Below, piece by piece: positions 24,164 through 37,782 of a DNA stretch of 64,000 nt. The stretch lies in assembly GCA_003833135.1 (NCBI GenBank), contig QZLH01000038.1, forward strand, positions 165,677-229,676, in the 5' to 3' direction. This stretch comes from Oehlia diaphana. Its lineage: Eukaryota; Glomeromycota; Glomeromycetes; Glomerales; Glomeraceae. A program made the translations under genes and the position numbers. How positions within the stretch are numbered: the stretch's first letter is position 1; every line of letters starts with the position of its first letter. Under the pieces are notes generated by a model that had not been told where the DNA came from, made no database searches, and saw nothing but the letters and a program-made list of their open reading frames with translations.

Positions 24164-27100
24164 ATGCCACCCAATAATGAATATGCAACTCGGGAAAATA
24201 TCCATAATTATAGAAAAAATTATATTACTCGACCTCAATATGAGAGATATTTTATTAAAGCTGAAAGCTTAGAGATGGGTGTTTATCTGCAACCACAAAT
24301 ATTTGTCTCTGAAAAAAAATATACTGAACTTATCAATTTTGTTATTAATTACAGTACTCGTAAAATTAAAGTTGAATTTTCAGTACCAGGAAATAATGAA
24401 CATAGTTTTGCTTATTCATTAGAGATTGAATTCAAAAATATTGATGGTGATATTTATATTGAAGGGAAAGATTCTTATCGATCAATTACTATAGCCAGCA
24501 AATTTCCTGCAAAGTATTCGTTATATAATAATAAAAAACGTATCTTAAATCGAATGACAAGAATTCCACCACAAAAAAGTGAAGGTCCTCTTCAACCTCA
24601 TATGCCAGATTATAGTGAACAACTTGGAAAGTGGATTGTTTATAGAATAACATTTGACTTGGCTAAAAATAAAAATTGTCATTTCGAAAAAAATTATCAT
24701 TTAGGAGAAATGTTTAAAAAAGCCCAAGTAGCTAAAAATAAAAATGATTTCGAAGAAATGTTTAAAAAGGCTCAAGAATATAATTTAACATCAGGAATCT
24801 TCAATAACCCACTTGAAATAGTTGATGGGGTAGAATTAAATAAATATGTAGAACGTTCAATGTTAAATTTTGATGTTCTATATATGGTAGAATGTAATAT
24901 TTCATTTAACTATTTGCATGATTATAATCTCAACAGTGAATTCTTTTTTTTATTACATAAACTACCACCACAATCTGCAATTCATATATTAGAAAGGATT
25001 TATGAAAACAAAGTGCGCATATACAATCCAATATCATATTTACGATCAGAGTTCAAAAGACTCAAAGATGTTAAAATTAAACCAAATCACATACCAAATT
25101 ATTGTACAATGATGCGCAAAATAATAGTAACCCCTACTACCATGTACATGTTACCACCAAATATAGAGACATCCAATCGGGTTATTCGTTATTTTAAAGA
25201 TAAGAAAGATAATTTCTTGCGAGTTCATTTTTCTGATGAGGGGTCCAATAAAATTGGTGCATCAAGTGGTGACGTAAATGAAAATCATAGTCTTGCTTTG
25301 TATAACAGAATATTTCATACATTAAATGATGGTATCAAAATTGGTGATACTCATTACGAATTTCTAGCTTTTTCATCAAGTCAATTAAGAGACCATTCTT
25401 GTTGGTTCTTTGCTTCAACCAAAGATCTAACTGCGGATGATATAAGAAATTGGATGGGAAATTTCACGGATAAAACTGTTGCAAAGTATGCTGCCCGTAT
25501 GGGTCAATGCTTTTCAAGCACTCGTGCAATTCAGCGTCTTCCTGTTCATGATATTGAGGAAATACCTGATATAGAAAGAAATGGCTATGTATTTTCTGAT
25601 GGTATTGGAAAAATTTCTCATTTATTAGCAAGAAAAATTGCATCTAAACTAGAATTAAAGTATATCCCTAGTGCTTTTCAATTTAGAATGGCTGGGTATA
25701 AAGGAATGTTATGTCAAGATAGTTCTTTACAAGGAAATCAAGTTAAAGTACGTAATAGTCAACGTAAATTTTATTCAACTCATAATGAATTAGAAGTGAT
25801 TAGGTGTTCCGCTTATATTCCTTCCTATCTTAATAGACAAGCAATTACATTATTGTCATCATTAGGAATTCCTGATAAAATATTTATTCATATGAAAGAT
25901 GAGCAAGTTGATCAACTGAATAAAATTCTTGAAAATGAAAGTACGGCAATAAATGTTTTACAACATAATATTGATGAATATGGAACATCAAAATCTCTTG
26001 CAGAATATGTGAAAGCAGGATTTTTACAAAAAAATGATCCTTATTTAATAAATTTAATTTCTTTATTCCGTATCACAATGTTAAGAGATATTAAAAAGAA
26101 AGCAAAAATTCGTGTTAATAAAGGAGCATTTTTGTTGGGAGTTTTGGATGAAACAAAATCATTAAAAGAAAATGAAGTATATTGTTGTATAAGTGATCCT
26201 TGTAATCCATCTAACAGTAAATGGATTACAGGAACATGTATTGTATACCGTAACCCATGTTTTCATCCCGGAGATGTAAGAATTGTAAAAGCTGTAAAAT
26301 ATGATGCTTTAAAAGATCTGGTGGATGTATTGGTATTTCCACAAGTTGGAGAACGTGATATACCAAATCAATGTAGTGGTGGTGATCTTGATGGTGATGA
26401 TTTTACGTATGTATTTGAAAGTCCAACATAATTGTTTTTTTAGTTAAAAAAAAATATATATATATAATTCATTTATATCTTTTTTTTTTTTGAAAACTTT
26501 AATTAGGATAATTTATGACGAGAATCTAATTCCAGAACAAATAGAAGAACCTATGAATTACAACGCTCAAAAACCTCCAATAGTTGAAAAAGTAACTATG
26601 GATGATATTAAAAAATTTTTCGTAAATTATGTATTTTCTGATCAGCTTGGTAGAATTGCCAATGCTCATTTGGCAAGAGCGGATAGAAATCCAGAAGGTG
26701 CTAAACATGAATCATGTATTAAACTTGCACATTTACATTCAGATGCTGTGGATTTCCCTAAAACAGGGATACCTGCAAGGTTCCCATTAAACCTTCGTGT
26801 CAAAGAATTTCCAGATTTTATGGAAAAACCTGATAAAGCTGTTTATCAATCTAAGAAAGTTCTTGGTATTTTGTACCGCTCAATTAAAGAAGAAGATTAT
26901 AAACCATATGTAGATTCGAATTTTGATAAAAGATTATATGTTGAAGGATATGTAAAATATTTAGAGGAAGCACGAATGCTCAAAAATTCGTATGATAGAG
27001 ATGTTAAAGCATTGATGAATCAATTTGGAATAATGACCGAATTTGAAGTAACCAGTGGGTACATTATAAACACACATCCAATTGACAAGAAAAAACCACG

Positions 27101-27518
27101 AGATGTGGTAAAGTGTGTAATGGATGCGATGATCCCAATTAAAAAGCATTACAGAAAATTATTTGATAGTGAATTCTATTACTATAATGGTAGTACCATT
27201 ATTACAATGGAAGCTTCTATTCAAATGGAACAAAAAGCCTTTGCATGGTATTATATAACATATCATCCTACTGAACGGTCGGATGAAAATATGATATCAT
27301 TTCCATGGATTGTGGGTGATATATTATGTAAAATTGCATTAAGAAATCATTGTAATAACAGAAAAAATGATTTTATTAGAAGTTTACAACCAACACGACA
27401 ACAACCATCACAATTTACAGTAAATCAAAATAATTTTACTACAAACTGTTTTGATATTAATGTTGATAATTGTAGTAATGATTTATCTATTTTGAAAAAA
27501 TTAATTCAGATAAAATAA
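24164..27518 (+). CDS. Eukaryotic RNA-dependent RNA polymerase (QDE-1/EGO-1/RDR type)
   Basis: Synthesises complementary RNA from single-stranded templates, feeding small-RNA silencing. Two exons, 24164-26406 and 26507-27518, phase 2, with a GTATGT donor and an AATTAG acceptor, give 1,084 residues. Family motifs appear in order: FSDGIGKIS (about 477-485), FRMAGYKG, EVIRCSAYIPSYLNRQ, LLGVLDET, HPGDVR and VFPQVG. Next is the catalytic SGGDLDGDD (about 738-746), whose acidic triad binds metal. After the intron come LIPEQIEEPMNY, DQLGRIANAHLA and AHLHSDAVDFPKTG. The frame is intact and no key residue is missing, so it is probably active. A local tandem duplication in the N-terminal half repeats AKNKN...EMFKKAQ (24662-24730 and 24731-24776). 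The C-terminus after about residue 1,040 is Asn/Gln-rich. The start is the first ATG after the poly(A) tract. Confidence 0.95.
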
Positions 27519-28827
27519 CTTATATGTGCTTTCCAACTTGCAATATTGCGCCCTATAAAGAATTTTTCAGAAAAATGATCAGTGTCTGAGTTTATTTGGA
27601 ATATAAAAAAGACTAGAAAAATGATCATTTATCGGAATTTTTTTTTATAGAGTGACACGAATATAAAATTTCATATAATATAACAATTTAAATGTCTTTT
27701 TATATTTTTCCTTATCAGTTTTATATTTATTATAAGTATGACATTTTTTATTTTTTTTGGTATATTTTATATAAATATTTATATTATTATAGGGTATTTA
27801 TATTATTATATAAGTAAGGACAATTACATATATATCATACAATAAACATATATTTTATTATTAAATTTTATGTTAAATATTTTTATGATGTATTGTGTAT
27901 AAAGTCCTCAATGAAGTAATCTAACGTTAAAATACTAAAAGATTTTATTTTACCAAAGCCTTACCTTACTGTATGTATTATTATATAGTAGGCCATTCTC
28001 AAGCATTCCTTTATTTTAATCAGATAGTAATGTCATTGTACTCTAATATCAACAATTAATAACGAGATCAATAGAATTATAAGCTTGAGCAAATTTGACA
28101 TAAATTTTAATGTAAGCTTGAATAAATGTTAAAGGGTAATTAAAAATTTCTTGCGTTAAGAATAAGATAATTATCAATAAAATCTCGCCAATGACTTATT
28201 TTTATTATACTAAAATAAATTAAATTGTACGTTTTTCTATAAATTGAAGATTAATTGCGCAAACTTTATTCCTTTTGAATTATTTCATATTACTTGACAA
28301 TATTACAATTAGTATTGGTCTCTGTAAATAGTTGTAAGTCCTAAAGTCAAGTAATATAATAGTTTTAAATCAGAATTACCATCTTTTAGCTAGCCACAAT
28401 AGTGTAATATTTACAGCCAGTTTACAGCTTACGTTTATAATATTACTAAAGGTTGTGAAGTCATTATGTAATAATAATCATTATTTATTGCAACCAAATA
28501 AGAAAAATTAAACTCAATAGTTTGTATTTGAATTTATAATCTATGTGCTTTTGCATATATAAAGTGCAGCATGTAAATTATTTTTATTTTTTAATTACAT
28601 ATTGTAATATTACCAAATAAAGTTTTAAATTTTTAATAATAAATTCTAAATCATGTATTACTATTTAATAGATATTCCATTATTTCTTAAATGAGTCTGC
28701 TATATGATTAAGTTAAATTAATATTTACTATGATATCATAAAGTTATAAATTATCTAAATAATCTATATTTATAAAAAAAAAATATGGGATACATAATGA
28801 AATTAATTATTACAGTATATTCTTTTA
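27519..28827. other. Convergent intergenic spacer
   Basis: Lies between the 3' ends of the RdRP and the Sel1 kinase. No gene, RNA or clear element was seen; very AT-rich. The first 140 bases hold two ATGATCA-centred inverted pieces (27574-27634) that may be a small element. Confidence 0.5.
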
Positions 28828-30936
28828 TTAATTGTTTAATGTATTTAATTTATTTTGAGCTACTTGATATTCTTGTTCAGCAGATTTTGTATACCAATAA
28901 ATTGCTTGATTTATGTCCTTTTTAACTCCAATTCCATCTTTATACATATTTGCAAGATTACATTGAGCTATAAAATCTCCTAAATTTGCAGCCTTTTGAT
29001 ATAGTTCAAATGCCTTTTGTTTATCAACATTGGTTCCAATTCCATATTTATAACAGTATCCTAAATTACATATTCCAAGTGTATTTTCTAAATTTACTGC
29101 TATTTGATATAATTCAAATGCCTTTTGATTATCAGTACTAGTTCCAATTCCATATTGATAACAATACCCTAAATTAAATATTCCACGCGCATTACCTAAA
29201 TTTGCTGCCTTTTGATATAATTCAAATGCTTTTTGATTATCAACATTGATACCAATTCCTTTTCGATAACAATATCCTAAACTAGTTATACCAAATTTAT
29301 TTTTTGAATTTGCTGCATTTTGATACAATTCAAATGCTTTTTGTTCATCAATATTAATTTCAATTCCAAAATGATTAAATACTCCAAGTAAAAAAACAGA
29401 GTTTGAATTATTCTGATTATTCAATAACCAATTATAAATTTCTTTCGAAGTTATATTATGATTATTAAGATAATTAGCAATTTCAGATTTTTTCCTTACT
29501 ATTGCTACATTTTCAAGAAGAATAATTATTTCATTAACCATTGTGTCAAAATTATTTTCTGATGATATTGAAGTATCCATTTCTTTTGTATTCATATTAT
29601 TAAAATTTTGAATAAGTTTGGACATTTCTCCATGCAATGAATTATTAATAATATTTCTAGGAGGTTCAACAATATTCTGCTGTTCACTTGATAATTGGTT
29701 ACTTTCTTTTAAAATAATTGCATTTAATTTTGCAACAACTTGGTTGATATTTGGACGATTATCTAGCTCTTTATTCCAGCAATCTAAGTATAAAATAGAC
29801 TTGCAATTAATAAAAGCAATTACTATGAACACAATTAAAATTTATTTTATTTACCAGTATAAATTTTTATATAATCCTCAGGTGTATTGGGAATAGGTTT
29901 CTCTCTAAGACCATGTAATATTTCCATAGCCAAACCAAGATCATATGGTTCATTACAAAAGGGTGGTTGCCCACTAGATATTTCCCATAAGAGTACACCA
30001 ATACTGTAAACATCACTCTTTTTATTTAATGAATATATTTGGACTTGATTGTTGCTATCTCTTTTTCTATTAAATATTTGTGGATCAACATAAGTAACCA
30101 TCCCAAATAATTTTGATTGAATATTAGATGATTCTTCAATCCTTTTTGATAATCCAAAATCAGCTAATTTAACGGCATCTTTATGAATTAATACGTTATT
30201 GGAGTGCTATTATTAATTAAAATGATAATTAGGTAATAAACTTACATTTTAACATTTTATTAAATTATACAGTTTGTAAGTAACCTACCAAATCACGATG
30301 CACAATCCCTTCATCGTGTAAAAATGATATAGCATTAGCTAACTGAAATGCTAGATTTAATTTGTCATTCCAATTAAGGTCTTTAAAGCATCTGTTTAAA
30401 TAGCTTCGAAGGGTACCATTATTGGCATATTCCATCACTAATAAATATTTCTTTGAATCGTTGCTTTGATTTTCTTTTTTAAGAAAAAAAAAATAAAATT
30501 TATTTAGATTTTTTCATTCTATAAAATTATATTTTAAATATTTATAATACCTGTTGTAATGCCATAAAAACGAATTATATTTTCATGAAAATCAATTTCA
30601 CGCTGAAGTTTAAGCTAAACCAAAATAGAAATGATAAATTAAGAACATAATTTACGTTAACATATTATTAAGACAATACTATATAATAGTTACTTCGTTA
30701 ACAATTTCTTTAGCCATAACATTGAAATTATAAAAAGATTTCAATGCTAAATAACTATGAGAACTTTTCCAATTTGCACGATAAACTTTTCCAAAACTTC
30801 CAAAACCAATCTCTTGAATGCTATTAAAATGATTATAGTCATAATATTTAATTTGATTTTTCGCAATAGATTCTTCAATCCAATTAATCCACTCATTTGA
30901 ATTATCAATAACTTCAAATTCAGTATTGTTAGACAT
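28828..30936 (-). CDS. Tyrosine-kinase-like protein kinase with C-terminal Sel1 repeats
   Basis: Exons 30936-30694, 30614-30551, 30473-30289, 30206-29855 and 29783-28828 keep frame and give about 599 residues. The kinase has a glycine loop GFGSFGKV, LALK lysine, helix-C glutamate in QREIDFHEN, HRDLHSNN across an intron, DFG in KLADFGLS and DVYSIGVLLWE, so all catalytic residues are present. A linker (LHGEMSKLIQNF, TSISSENNF) leads to about five Sel1-like repeats (LGYCYKYGIGT, KAFELYQKAANLG), a solenoid usually used for protein docking. This is a common Glomeromycotina architecture, presumably cytosolic signalling; substrates unknown. It is a close paralogue of the kinase at 43049, including the promoter; see the findings. 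Confidence 0.93.
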
Positions 30937-31020
30937 TGTTTTAAATACAGAAAAGTTATTACTACGGTAGTTAGTTTTTAATGTAGGAGTTACGTTGAAA
31001 AAAATTAAAAAGAATTTTGT

Positions 31021-31030
31021 CTATTTATAG
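31021..31030 (-). promoter_or_regulatory. TATA box of the Sel1 kinase
   Basis: CTATAAATAG on the minus strand, about 85 bases upstream of the ATG at 30936. The same sequence, with matching upstream TATCTTATTTCGTAACAC, precedes the paralogous fusion gene at 43049, which supports a real conserved promoter. Confidence 0.65.
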
Positions 31031-31586
31031 AAATTTGGTGTTACGAAATAAGATACAAAAATTTGTGTAATTTGTGTAATTTGTGTAATTTGTAAATCAT
31101 GCTCATGCAGCAAAAAAAAAATAATTTTAGTAAGACGACGCTCTGTCCTACGTTTGATTGCGCCAAAATCAATAAATAATTTTAACGTTCACAAAATTTT
31201 TTTAGGACACGTGACACAACCAAATTTGACTTAAATATTTTTACGTCTTAGCGTAAGTTTATTATGTGATCGTGAGATCGTAAACAAATTCCTTAGTTAA
31301 TGAAAAAACTTACTCTGAAACCAATTTCTTTAAACATCTAAATTTAAAATGTGATACGAAAATAAATATACTTTCTATTGGATAAGAAGTATTGCCATTC
31401 TATTTTATTCATTTGCTATCACATTACATATTCATAACTCTCAGACGTAATTTAATTGTAAAGTTTTTTCTTGATTTGATATCTATTTTGTACCTAATTC
31501 ATATTTGAATTTTGTATTATGAATATTTCGATTAATTTAATTTATATATAGTAGGTTTTTTATTAAGATAAATTATTTTTTATTAG
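31031..31586. other. Upstream region of the Sel1 kinase
   Basis: No gene. Contains a short tandem TTTGTGTAA repeat (about 31059-31092) and sequence shared with the promoter of the fusion kinase, including a GCTGCAT motif. Confidence 0.45.
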
Positions 31587-31993
31587 TAAGGATGGCAACG
31601 GTCACGGTTATTAACCGGTCATGACCGGTTATGACCGTGACCAATATCGGTCGGTCAAAGGCTTCTGACCGACCATTTAACTGACCAGTTTGACTGACCG
31701 TTTGACCGACCATTTAACCGACCGTTTAACTGACCATTAACTGACCATTTAATCATTTAACACTTTTTTTACGAACTTAATCAATAAAAAAAGTTGTTAT
31801 AACATTTCTTTAGTGGATTAATCAAAAAAAAACCACTTTAACGTTTTTTCTTAATTAAATTCATTAAAAAAAAAGGTTAAACGGTCGGTTAAACGGTCAG
31901 AAAAACAGTCAGCCAAAACGGTCGGTCGGTCAATGGCCCTTAACAGGTTATGACTGACCAATAACTGACCGTGACCGACTGTTGCCATCCCTA
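31587..31993. mobile_element. Non-autonomous hAT-type element with perfect 8-base target duplication
   Basis: Ends TAAGGATGGCAACGGTCACGG and, inverted, TAGGGATGGCAACAGTCGGTCACGG. The element is flanked on both sides by TTTATTAG (31579-31586 and 31994-32001). An 8-base duplication and TAGGG-type ends are hallmarks of the hAT superfamily. The interior is built of many GACCGACC/GGTCGGTC and TTTAACTGACC iterations that make both halves mutually complementary. No coding capacity. Confidence 0.92.
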
Positions 31994-32001
31994 TTTATTA
32001 G

Positions 32002-35000
32002 ACATTCAAATGTGATTTCACAAAGTGTATAATTAACATTAGTAGATTTTTATTTACAGATGAATACTAAGAAAGATGGATGAACGTATCATCAAAAAAA
32101 TATTTGTTTTAGTCGATTTTTTACTAAACATATATAAATTAAATAATTCTGCGAGATATTTATATATATATACTACTTTAAAGGTGAAGAATAGTGTTTC
32201 TGATGTCATATGTAGGGTGAATATAATTACTTTTTTGAAGTAAACATATGTTCTAAATAGGATATAAATAAAAGATACTGAAATTGTAAAACAAAATGTT
32301 TGCTAAGCATAATTCTCGTCTTAAAATAAGAAAAAAACACTGGTGTAAAAAAAAAAGTATCTAAATTTAGAGAGCTTTGTAGTTCGTAGCTACTAGTTGA
32401 ATTTATAAAACTATTTAGATTTTCAAATTTTTCTATTTCTTATTATATTACTTTTTGATAATTCATATTAAGTCCTATTAAATTCACCATACCATTTATC
32501 ATTATCTGTAAATATATATTATACTGTTAAAATAATCTCAAATTTGTTAATAACATATGTTATATCTATATATTAATTTCAATGGTTAAATGATTGTGTT
32601 TATTTTGTTTCATATCAGTAAAACAATATGTATATAATAGCAATAACCAACTTTAAGCATCAATTGAATCTGCTTATTTTTAATATATTTACTCCATAAA
32701 AATAGCTTTTTGATATTCAATATTGTTAATCATTCCTGTTGATCAATAAATATATTGTCTTTGATAAAAACTTTATTAATATTTTTTATTTAAAAAAGCT
32801 CTTTGAATTAAATCATAAAATAAATCTGATTTCAATAAAGAAAAAAAGTTTTTAAAATTATTAAAATTTGATGAAAAAAATCTGTATAGGAATATTATCT
32901 AATTTAAATTAAATAGTATATTTTTATATAAAAATAAGTTTGCTGTATTAGCGAATTTATATTTTTTAAAAGTAACTATCAGATATTCAAAGATCAAATG
33001 AAAAAAAAAATTAATTTCTAAACAATTAAAAAGTTTATTGATAATAAGTTTAAATTGAAATTTTGTCAAGTCTTAGTATTAAAAGCAGTTAAATTAGTTA
33101 ACTTTATACAACTTTTTGATAATCATTATTATTATTACATTAAAATCTTTTATAAAGATAGAAGAAGTGATCCAAACTAGTTGAGAATTAAATTTAAAAT
33201 CCTTATATTAAGCAATAATTAATATCTATTAATGATATTGTTATATATTACTAACAAATCATGCAATAAATAAAAAACATCAATTTATACATTACTCTTA
33301 AATTAATTTATTTGGAAGTCATATTTCATCAGTCTTATTGGAGTATGACAATTAGTTATATTTGATTTATTATTTATAGTAAAAATTACACATCCATGTC
33401 AGTTTGGTATATTTCCAATCTGCGCCCTAATGTGAGTTGCAAACTAAAGGGAAGTCACTCAAAAGAGGATATGAAAATGCAAGTCATATCTTGTAAGAAA
33501 ATTCACAAACCTAACTTGAACAGATTCTAATGAGGTTTCATCAAGTAATATATTTAAATTGTTATTACCATTAATTATTGTTATTTAAATAAAATGTATT
33601 CGCATTATTAACATCTAAAAAGATAAAGAAAATACGGAGATATAAATAATCTAAATAATTTATAAGATCTTAGAATTTATTTTTAATTAATTGATCTATT
33701 ATAAAGTTGTACTTTGCAATTAGTTTAATATACTACGACTTTGAAGTCAAAAGAAAGTATATTAACAAAATATCACAAATGTGCATTTTCGAATATATAG
33801 TTTTATTCATAATTAATTTGATTATTGTGACTGATTGAATATAGTATAGATTTAATAATTATGATTTTAGTAATATGAACTTGATAAAAAAATATTTAAA
33901 ATATCAATAAATTATAATTTTATTACAATAACATTAACTGAAAACAAATGTATAATATTTACTTAAGATACCTACTATAACTTATATTACTATTATAAAA
34001 AAAGATATGGTATTATAATTCCTGAAATAATTAATGGTTTATCAATTAGACTTCTCATTTAGTATTTGAGTTGGGAACTTATCAATCAAGCAATAATTAA
34101 ACTCTTATTTGATTTTTAGCACAAGCTGTGACTTTTAGTCTACAGTAATGAACTCATAATTCAAACTTAGTACAAGCTAGTGTTCATAGTCTTTCTATCT
34201 AGTTTAATGTATTTGTATTTATTAGTAGAAATGTTTTCTTATAAGTAATAATATATTAGTTATGTATTTCACTATTCAAGAATTGGACAATCATACAAAA
34301 GAATATGAAACATTCCATAGGTATAAAATCCAGGCTCAGACCAGGCATCTGCAGGAAGTCCTATTCGGATTTCTGTTAAATCAAAAAAAATAATATAAAT
34401 GATATCAAGAAAATGAAAAGTTATGCAATTACAATCAGTCGATCAATGCAATTCAGTTAGAAATTGTCTTCAAAGTGTTGATAGTAGAGCATAAACTCTT
34501 ACATAACAGTGTCCCAGTATTAAGGATAATAACAGAGAATACCTAAAGAGACCTAATCTATAAAACAAGATGCATATTTTTTAACTGGAAGTTACGAATC
34601 AGTAGAAGTAGTGTAGAAGTGCAGAGCCAATTATCTTTATTTATGATGGATAAACAAAAACAAAATAGCCAATTTAAAATGGATCTCAATTTTAATTCAA
34701 CCTTTGCATACTGAATACCTCATTTGTGCAGTCTTACAGGCTTTAAATTAGTATGGGTAATTTGATTAAAATATGGAAAATTTATATTTTCAAAAGTTAT
34801 TGCATACCTGTTGATATTTTTATATTTGACTTTTTACACTTAATTGTGAAAATATAACAAAAATTTTGTAAAGTCGATCTTTCATTATTACTTAATAATG
34901 AATGATTTATATCAATACCCTTAAAAAGACTGAAACAAAGATTAAATTAAATGATTTATATTTACTACTAATTGTTAAAGATAAATGATACTTACTAATA

Positions 35001-36730
35001 ATAAATTTAAAGTAAAAGTTAGAAAAACATGAATTGAATTATTAACTTAAGTAAATAGCTAAACAATAGAGACAATGAATTTTTGAAATGATAGGTATAG
35101 ATTAAGTAAAGAATTAAAGATAATAATCTATCTATAATTTATTTATTTTAAGAATGTTAAATTACTAAAAATATATTACAATTTTTACACACATAGGTAT
35201 GGTATTTTTGATATAATAAAGTATATATACATGAAGTTAAAAGTTCTAAATGAATTTCATGCATTATATATCATAGTATATTTTATAATAATAAGTAGTA
35301 TAAAATTATATTAAATTATGCTAATCTCCAAATTATTATAATAAATCAAAATAGAAATTTTATTATTTCCTTTGAATTTAGCTTACCAAAAATTATAATG
35401 TAATGAAATTAATGTTGTAAAGAACTAGAAACAAATTACATTAAAATTAATACTACAAATTGTATTATTAAAGCATAGGTTATTACTTTTTACAAAAAAA
35501 AAAAAAAAAGATTTCAATATCATTAACTTGTAGCTTCAGTGGTATATCACACTTTAATATAATGAAATGGATGATGTACTAAAATTTCTGTGGAAAATTT
35601 GGCCTTGTAATGTGTTTACTTTTAAGAGTATACATAATCACAATTTTGATTAATTATATTATAATTATAGATATCAGAAATACATAAATATAAGGCAATA
35701 AAATTCTTATCAAATTTTTTAATTTACAAATTTAATTCTTTAACACAATTTTCATATTATAACGTTATCATGGCCAACCCAAATATTTTAAATTTTAATA
35801 TAAATAATGTAGTATTCGTATTAATCTTACAATGAAATTATCTAAAAAAAAAAAAATAAAAAAAATGGTGACTTTATTTATACTAATTAAATGCTGTTGG
35901 CAATATCATGATCTTTAAAAGATCATTCAATAATTCGTGACCATTTGATTATATGGATGAGAATTGCGACAAGATAATAATAACTATAATTTTATCATGA
36001 CCCAAAACCAGTGTTACAATAAATGAAATGCGCTTAAAAGAAATGAATCTTTTACCATTTGTAATTTAATTTGTGAATATTAGTAAATACTTTATTAATA
36101 TATATAATTAATAATAGGATATGAAAACTTGTCCAGAATAACTAATGGATTGTATATTTGAGGTTAGCATTAGATTTCTCAAACAATTCACATAAAATCA
36201 ATTTTATTTATTTTGAAAATCCTGAGGGATACCCCATTCACTCTCCTGACAACTATGATATTCATTTTTTTAATATAAAATCTATCAAGTTGGGTGATAT
36301 TCAATCCATTATTCTGTATTTGACTAAAAGTTTTATTAAGTTTTGACATTAGTTATACATAATATTCTGATGTAAATACATTTTAATATTATCTTTATCA
36401 ACATTATTGTTCTATAAAGTTTCCATTATTATTATTTTTTATATGGTTTACTCAGATTAGCTGTAAAAAAAAAAAGAGATAAAAAGTATAATCAATAAGT
36501 TACTAAGTGAAAAAATAATTTATAAAGAGAGTAGCAATAAATAAGCAAGAGAGTAATAAATTATGTCTTTCTACTTTTATAAAGGACGGTAACTTTTTTA
36601 TTTGATTTATTGGTAGTCCCATTTGGATTATGATGGACTGATAATGGCCAAATATTAAATAACTTAAATGCTATAAATATAAACTAATAAATTTCTTTTT
36701 TGAAATTCTGTGGGAAAATCTATGATATAT
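32002..36730. other. Gene desert of about 4.7 kb
   Basis: Very AT-rich with stops in all frames; no exon series, RNA gene or inverted-repeat element could be supported. A slightly less AT-rich patch at 34270-34380 (CCAGGCTCAGACCAGGCATC) is the only compositional feature noted. Confidence 0.6.
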
Positions 36731-37782
36731 TACCGTATTCATCCGAAAATAAGCAACCCCTGAAAATAAGCAACTCCTGAAATATTTAATACCCGAAAAT
36801 AAGCAACAACCTTGAATATTAACTAGTATTGTGTTAAAACTTAATGTAATGTAATAAAAAGATCTTAAATAATAAATATATGTTCAAATAGCCACAGAAA
36901 ACATATTTTTATTAATGAATTATGTCAAACAATTGCCCGTATCAGTCATGTCACTATCGTACATACACATTACGTTAAATGTAAAAATATTAATTATAAC
37001 CAAATTAAACAATTAATCATCTTCATGTTAGATGATTAGTGACCACAGGAGTCATGTTAAACGATCAGCAATCACATGAATCATGTTAAATCAACATATT
37101 TAATTTTTATTAATACGAAATTTAAATATTTAAATTTTTAACTATACATTTTTAAAAAAAATTGNNNNNNNNNNNNNNNNNNNNNNNNNNNNNNNNNNNN
37201 NNNNNNNNNNNNNNNNNNNNNNNNNNNNNNNNNNNNNNNNNNNNNNNNNNNNNNNNNNNNNNNNNNNNNNNNNNNNNNNNNNNNNNNNNNNNNNNNNNNN
37301 NNNNNNNNNNNNNNNNNNNNNNNNNNNNNNNNNNNNNNNNNNNNNNNNNNNNNNNNNNNNNNNNNNNNNNNNNNNNNNNNNNNNNNNNNNNNNNNNNNNN
37401 NNNNNNNNNNNNNNNNNNNNNNNNNNNNNNNNNNNNNNNNNNNNNNNNNNNNNNNNNNNNNNNNNNNNNNNNNNNNNNNNNNNNNNNNGCCCGTATCAGT
37501 CATGTCACTATCGTACATACACATTACGTTAAATGTAAAAATATTAATTATAACCAAATTAAACAATTAATCATCTTCATGTTAGATGATTAGTGACCAC
37601 AGGAGTCATGTTAAACGATCAGCAATCACATGAATCATGTTAAATCAACATATTTAATTTTTATTAATACGAAATTTAAATATTTAAATTTTTAACTATA
37701 CATTTTTAAAAAAAATTGAACTACCCGAAAATAAGCAACGCTATAACAAAAATATGTTGCTTATTTTCGGAGGAATACGGTA
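36731..37782. mobile_element. Tc1/mariner-like element with TA duplication, interior partly unsequenced
   Basis: The left end reads TACCGTATTCATCCGAAAAT and the right end, inverted, TACCGTATTCCTCCGAAAAT. Both continue AAGCAAC, so the arms match over about 27 bases with one difference and end in TA on each side. Subterminal CCGAAAATAAGCAAC copies recur just inside the left end. The visible interior lacks a transposase frame; a gap and a duplicated 230-base block occupy the middle. Confidence 0.82.
37165..37488. other. Assembly gap, 324 N
   Basis: Run of N. The 230 bases before it (36935-37164) and after it (37489-37718) appear identical, so the gap lies in a direct repeat or is a scaffolding artefact. 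Frames called across the N run are meaningless. Confidence 0.97.

Noticed and set aside
37138..37593. Open frames on both strands across the N run
   Set aside because: They consist almost wholly of undetermined bases; the real flanks have no coding signal.
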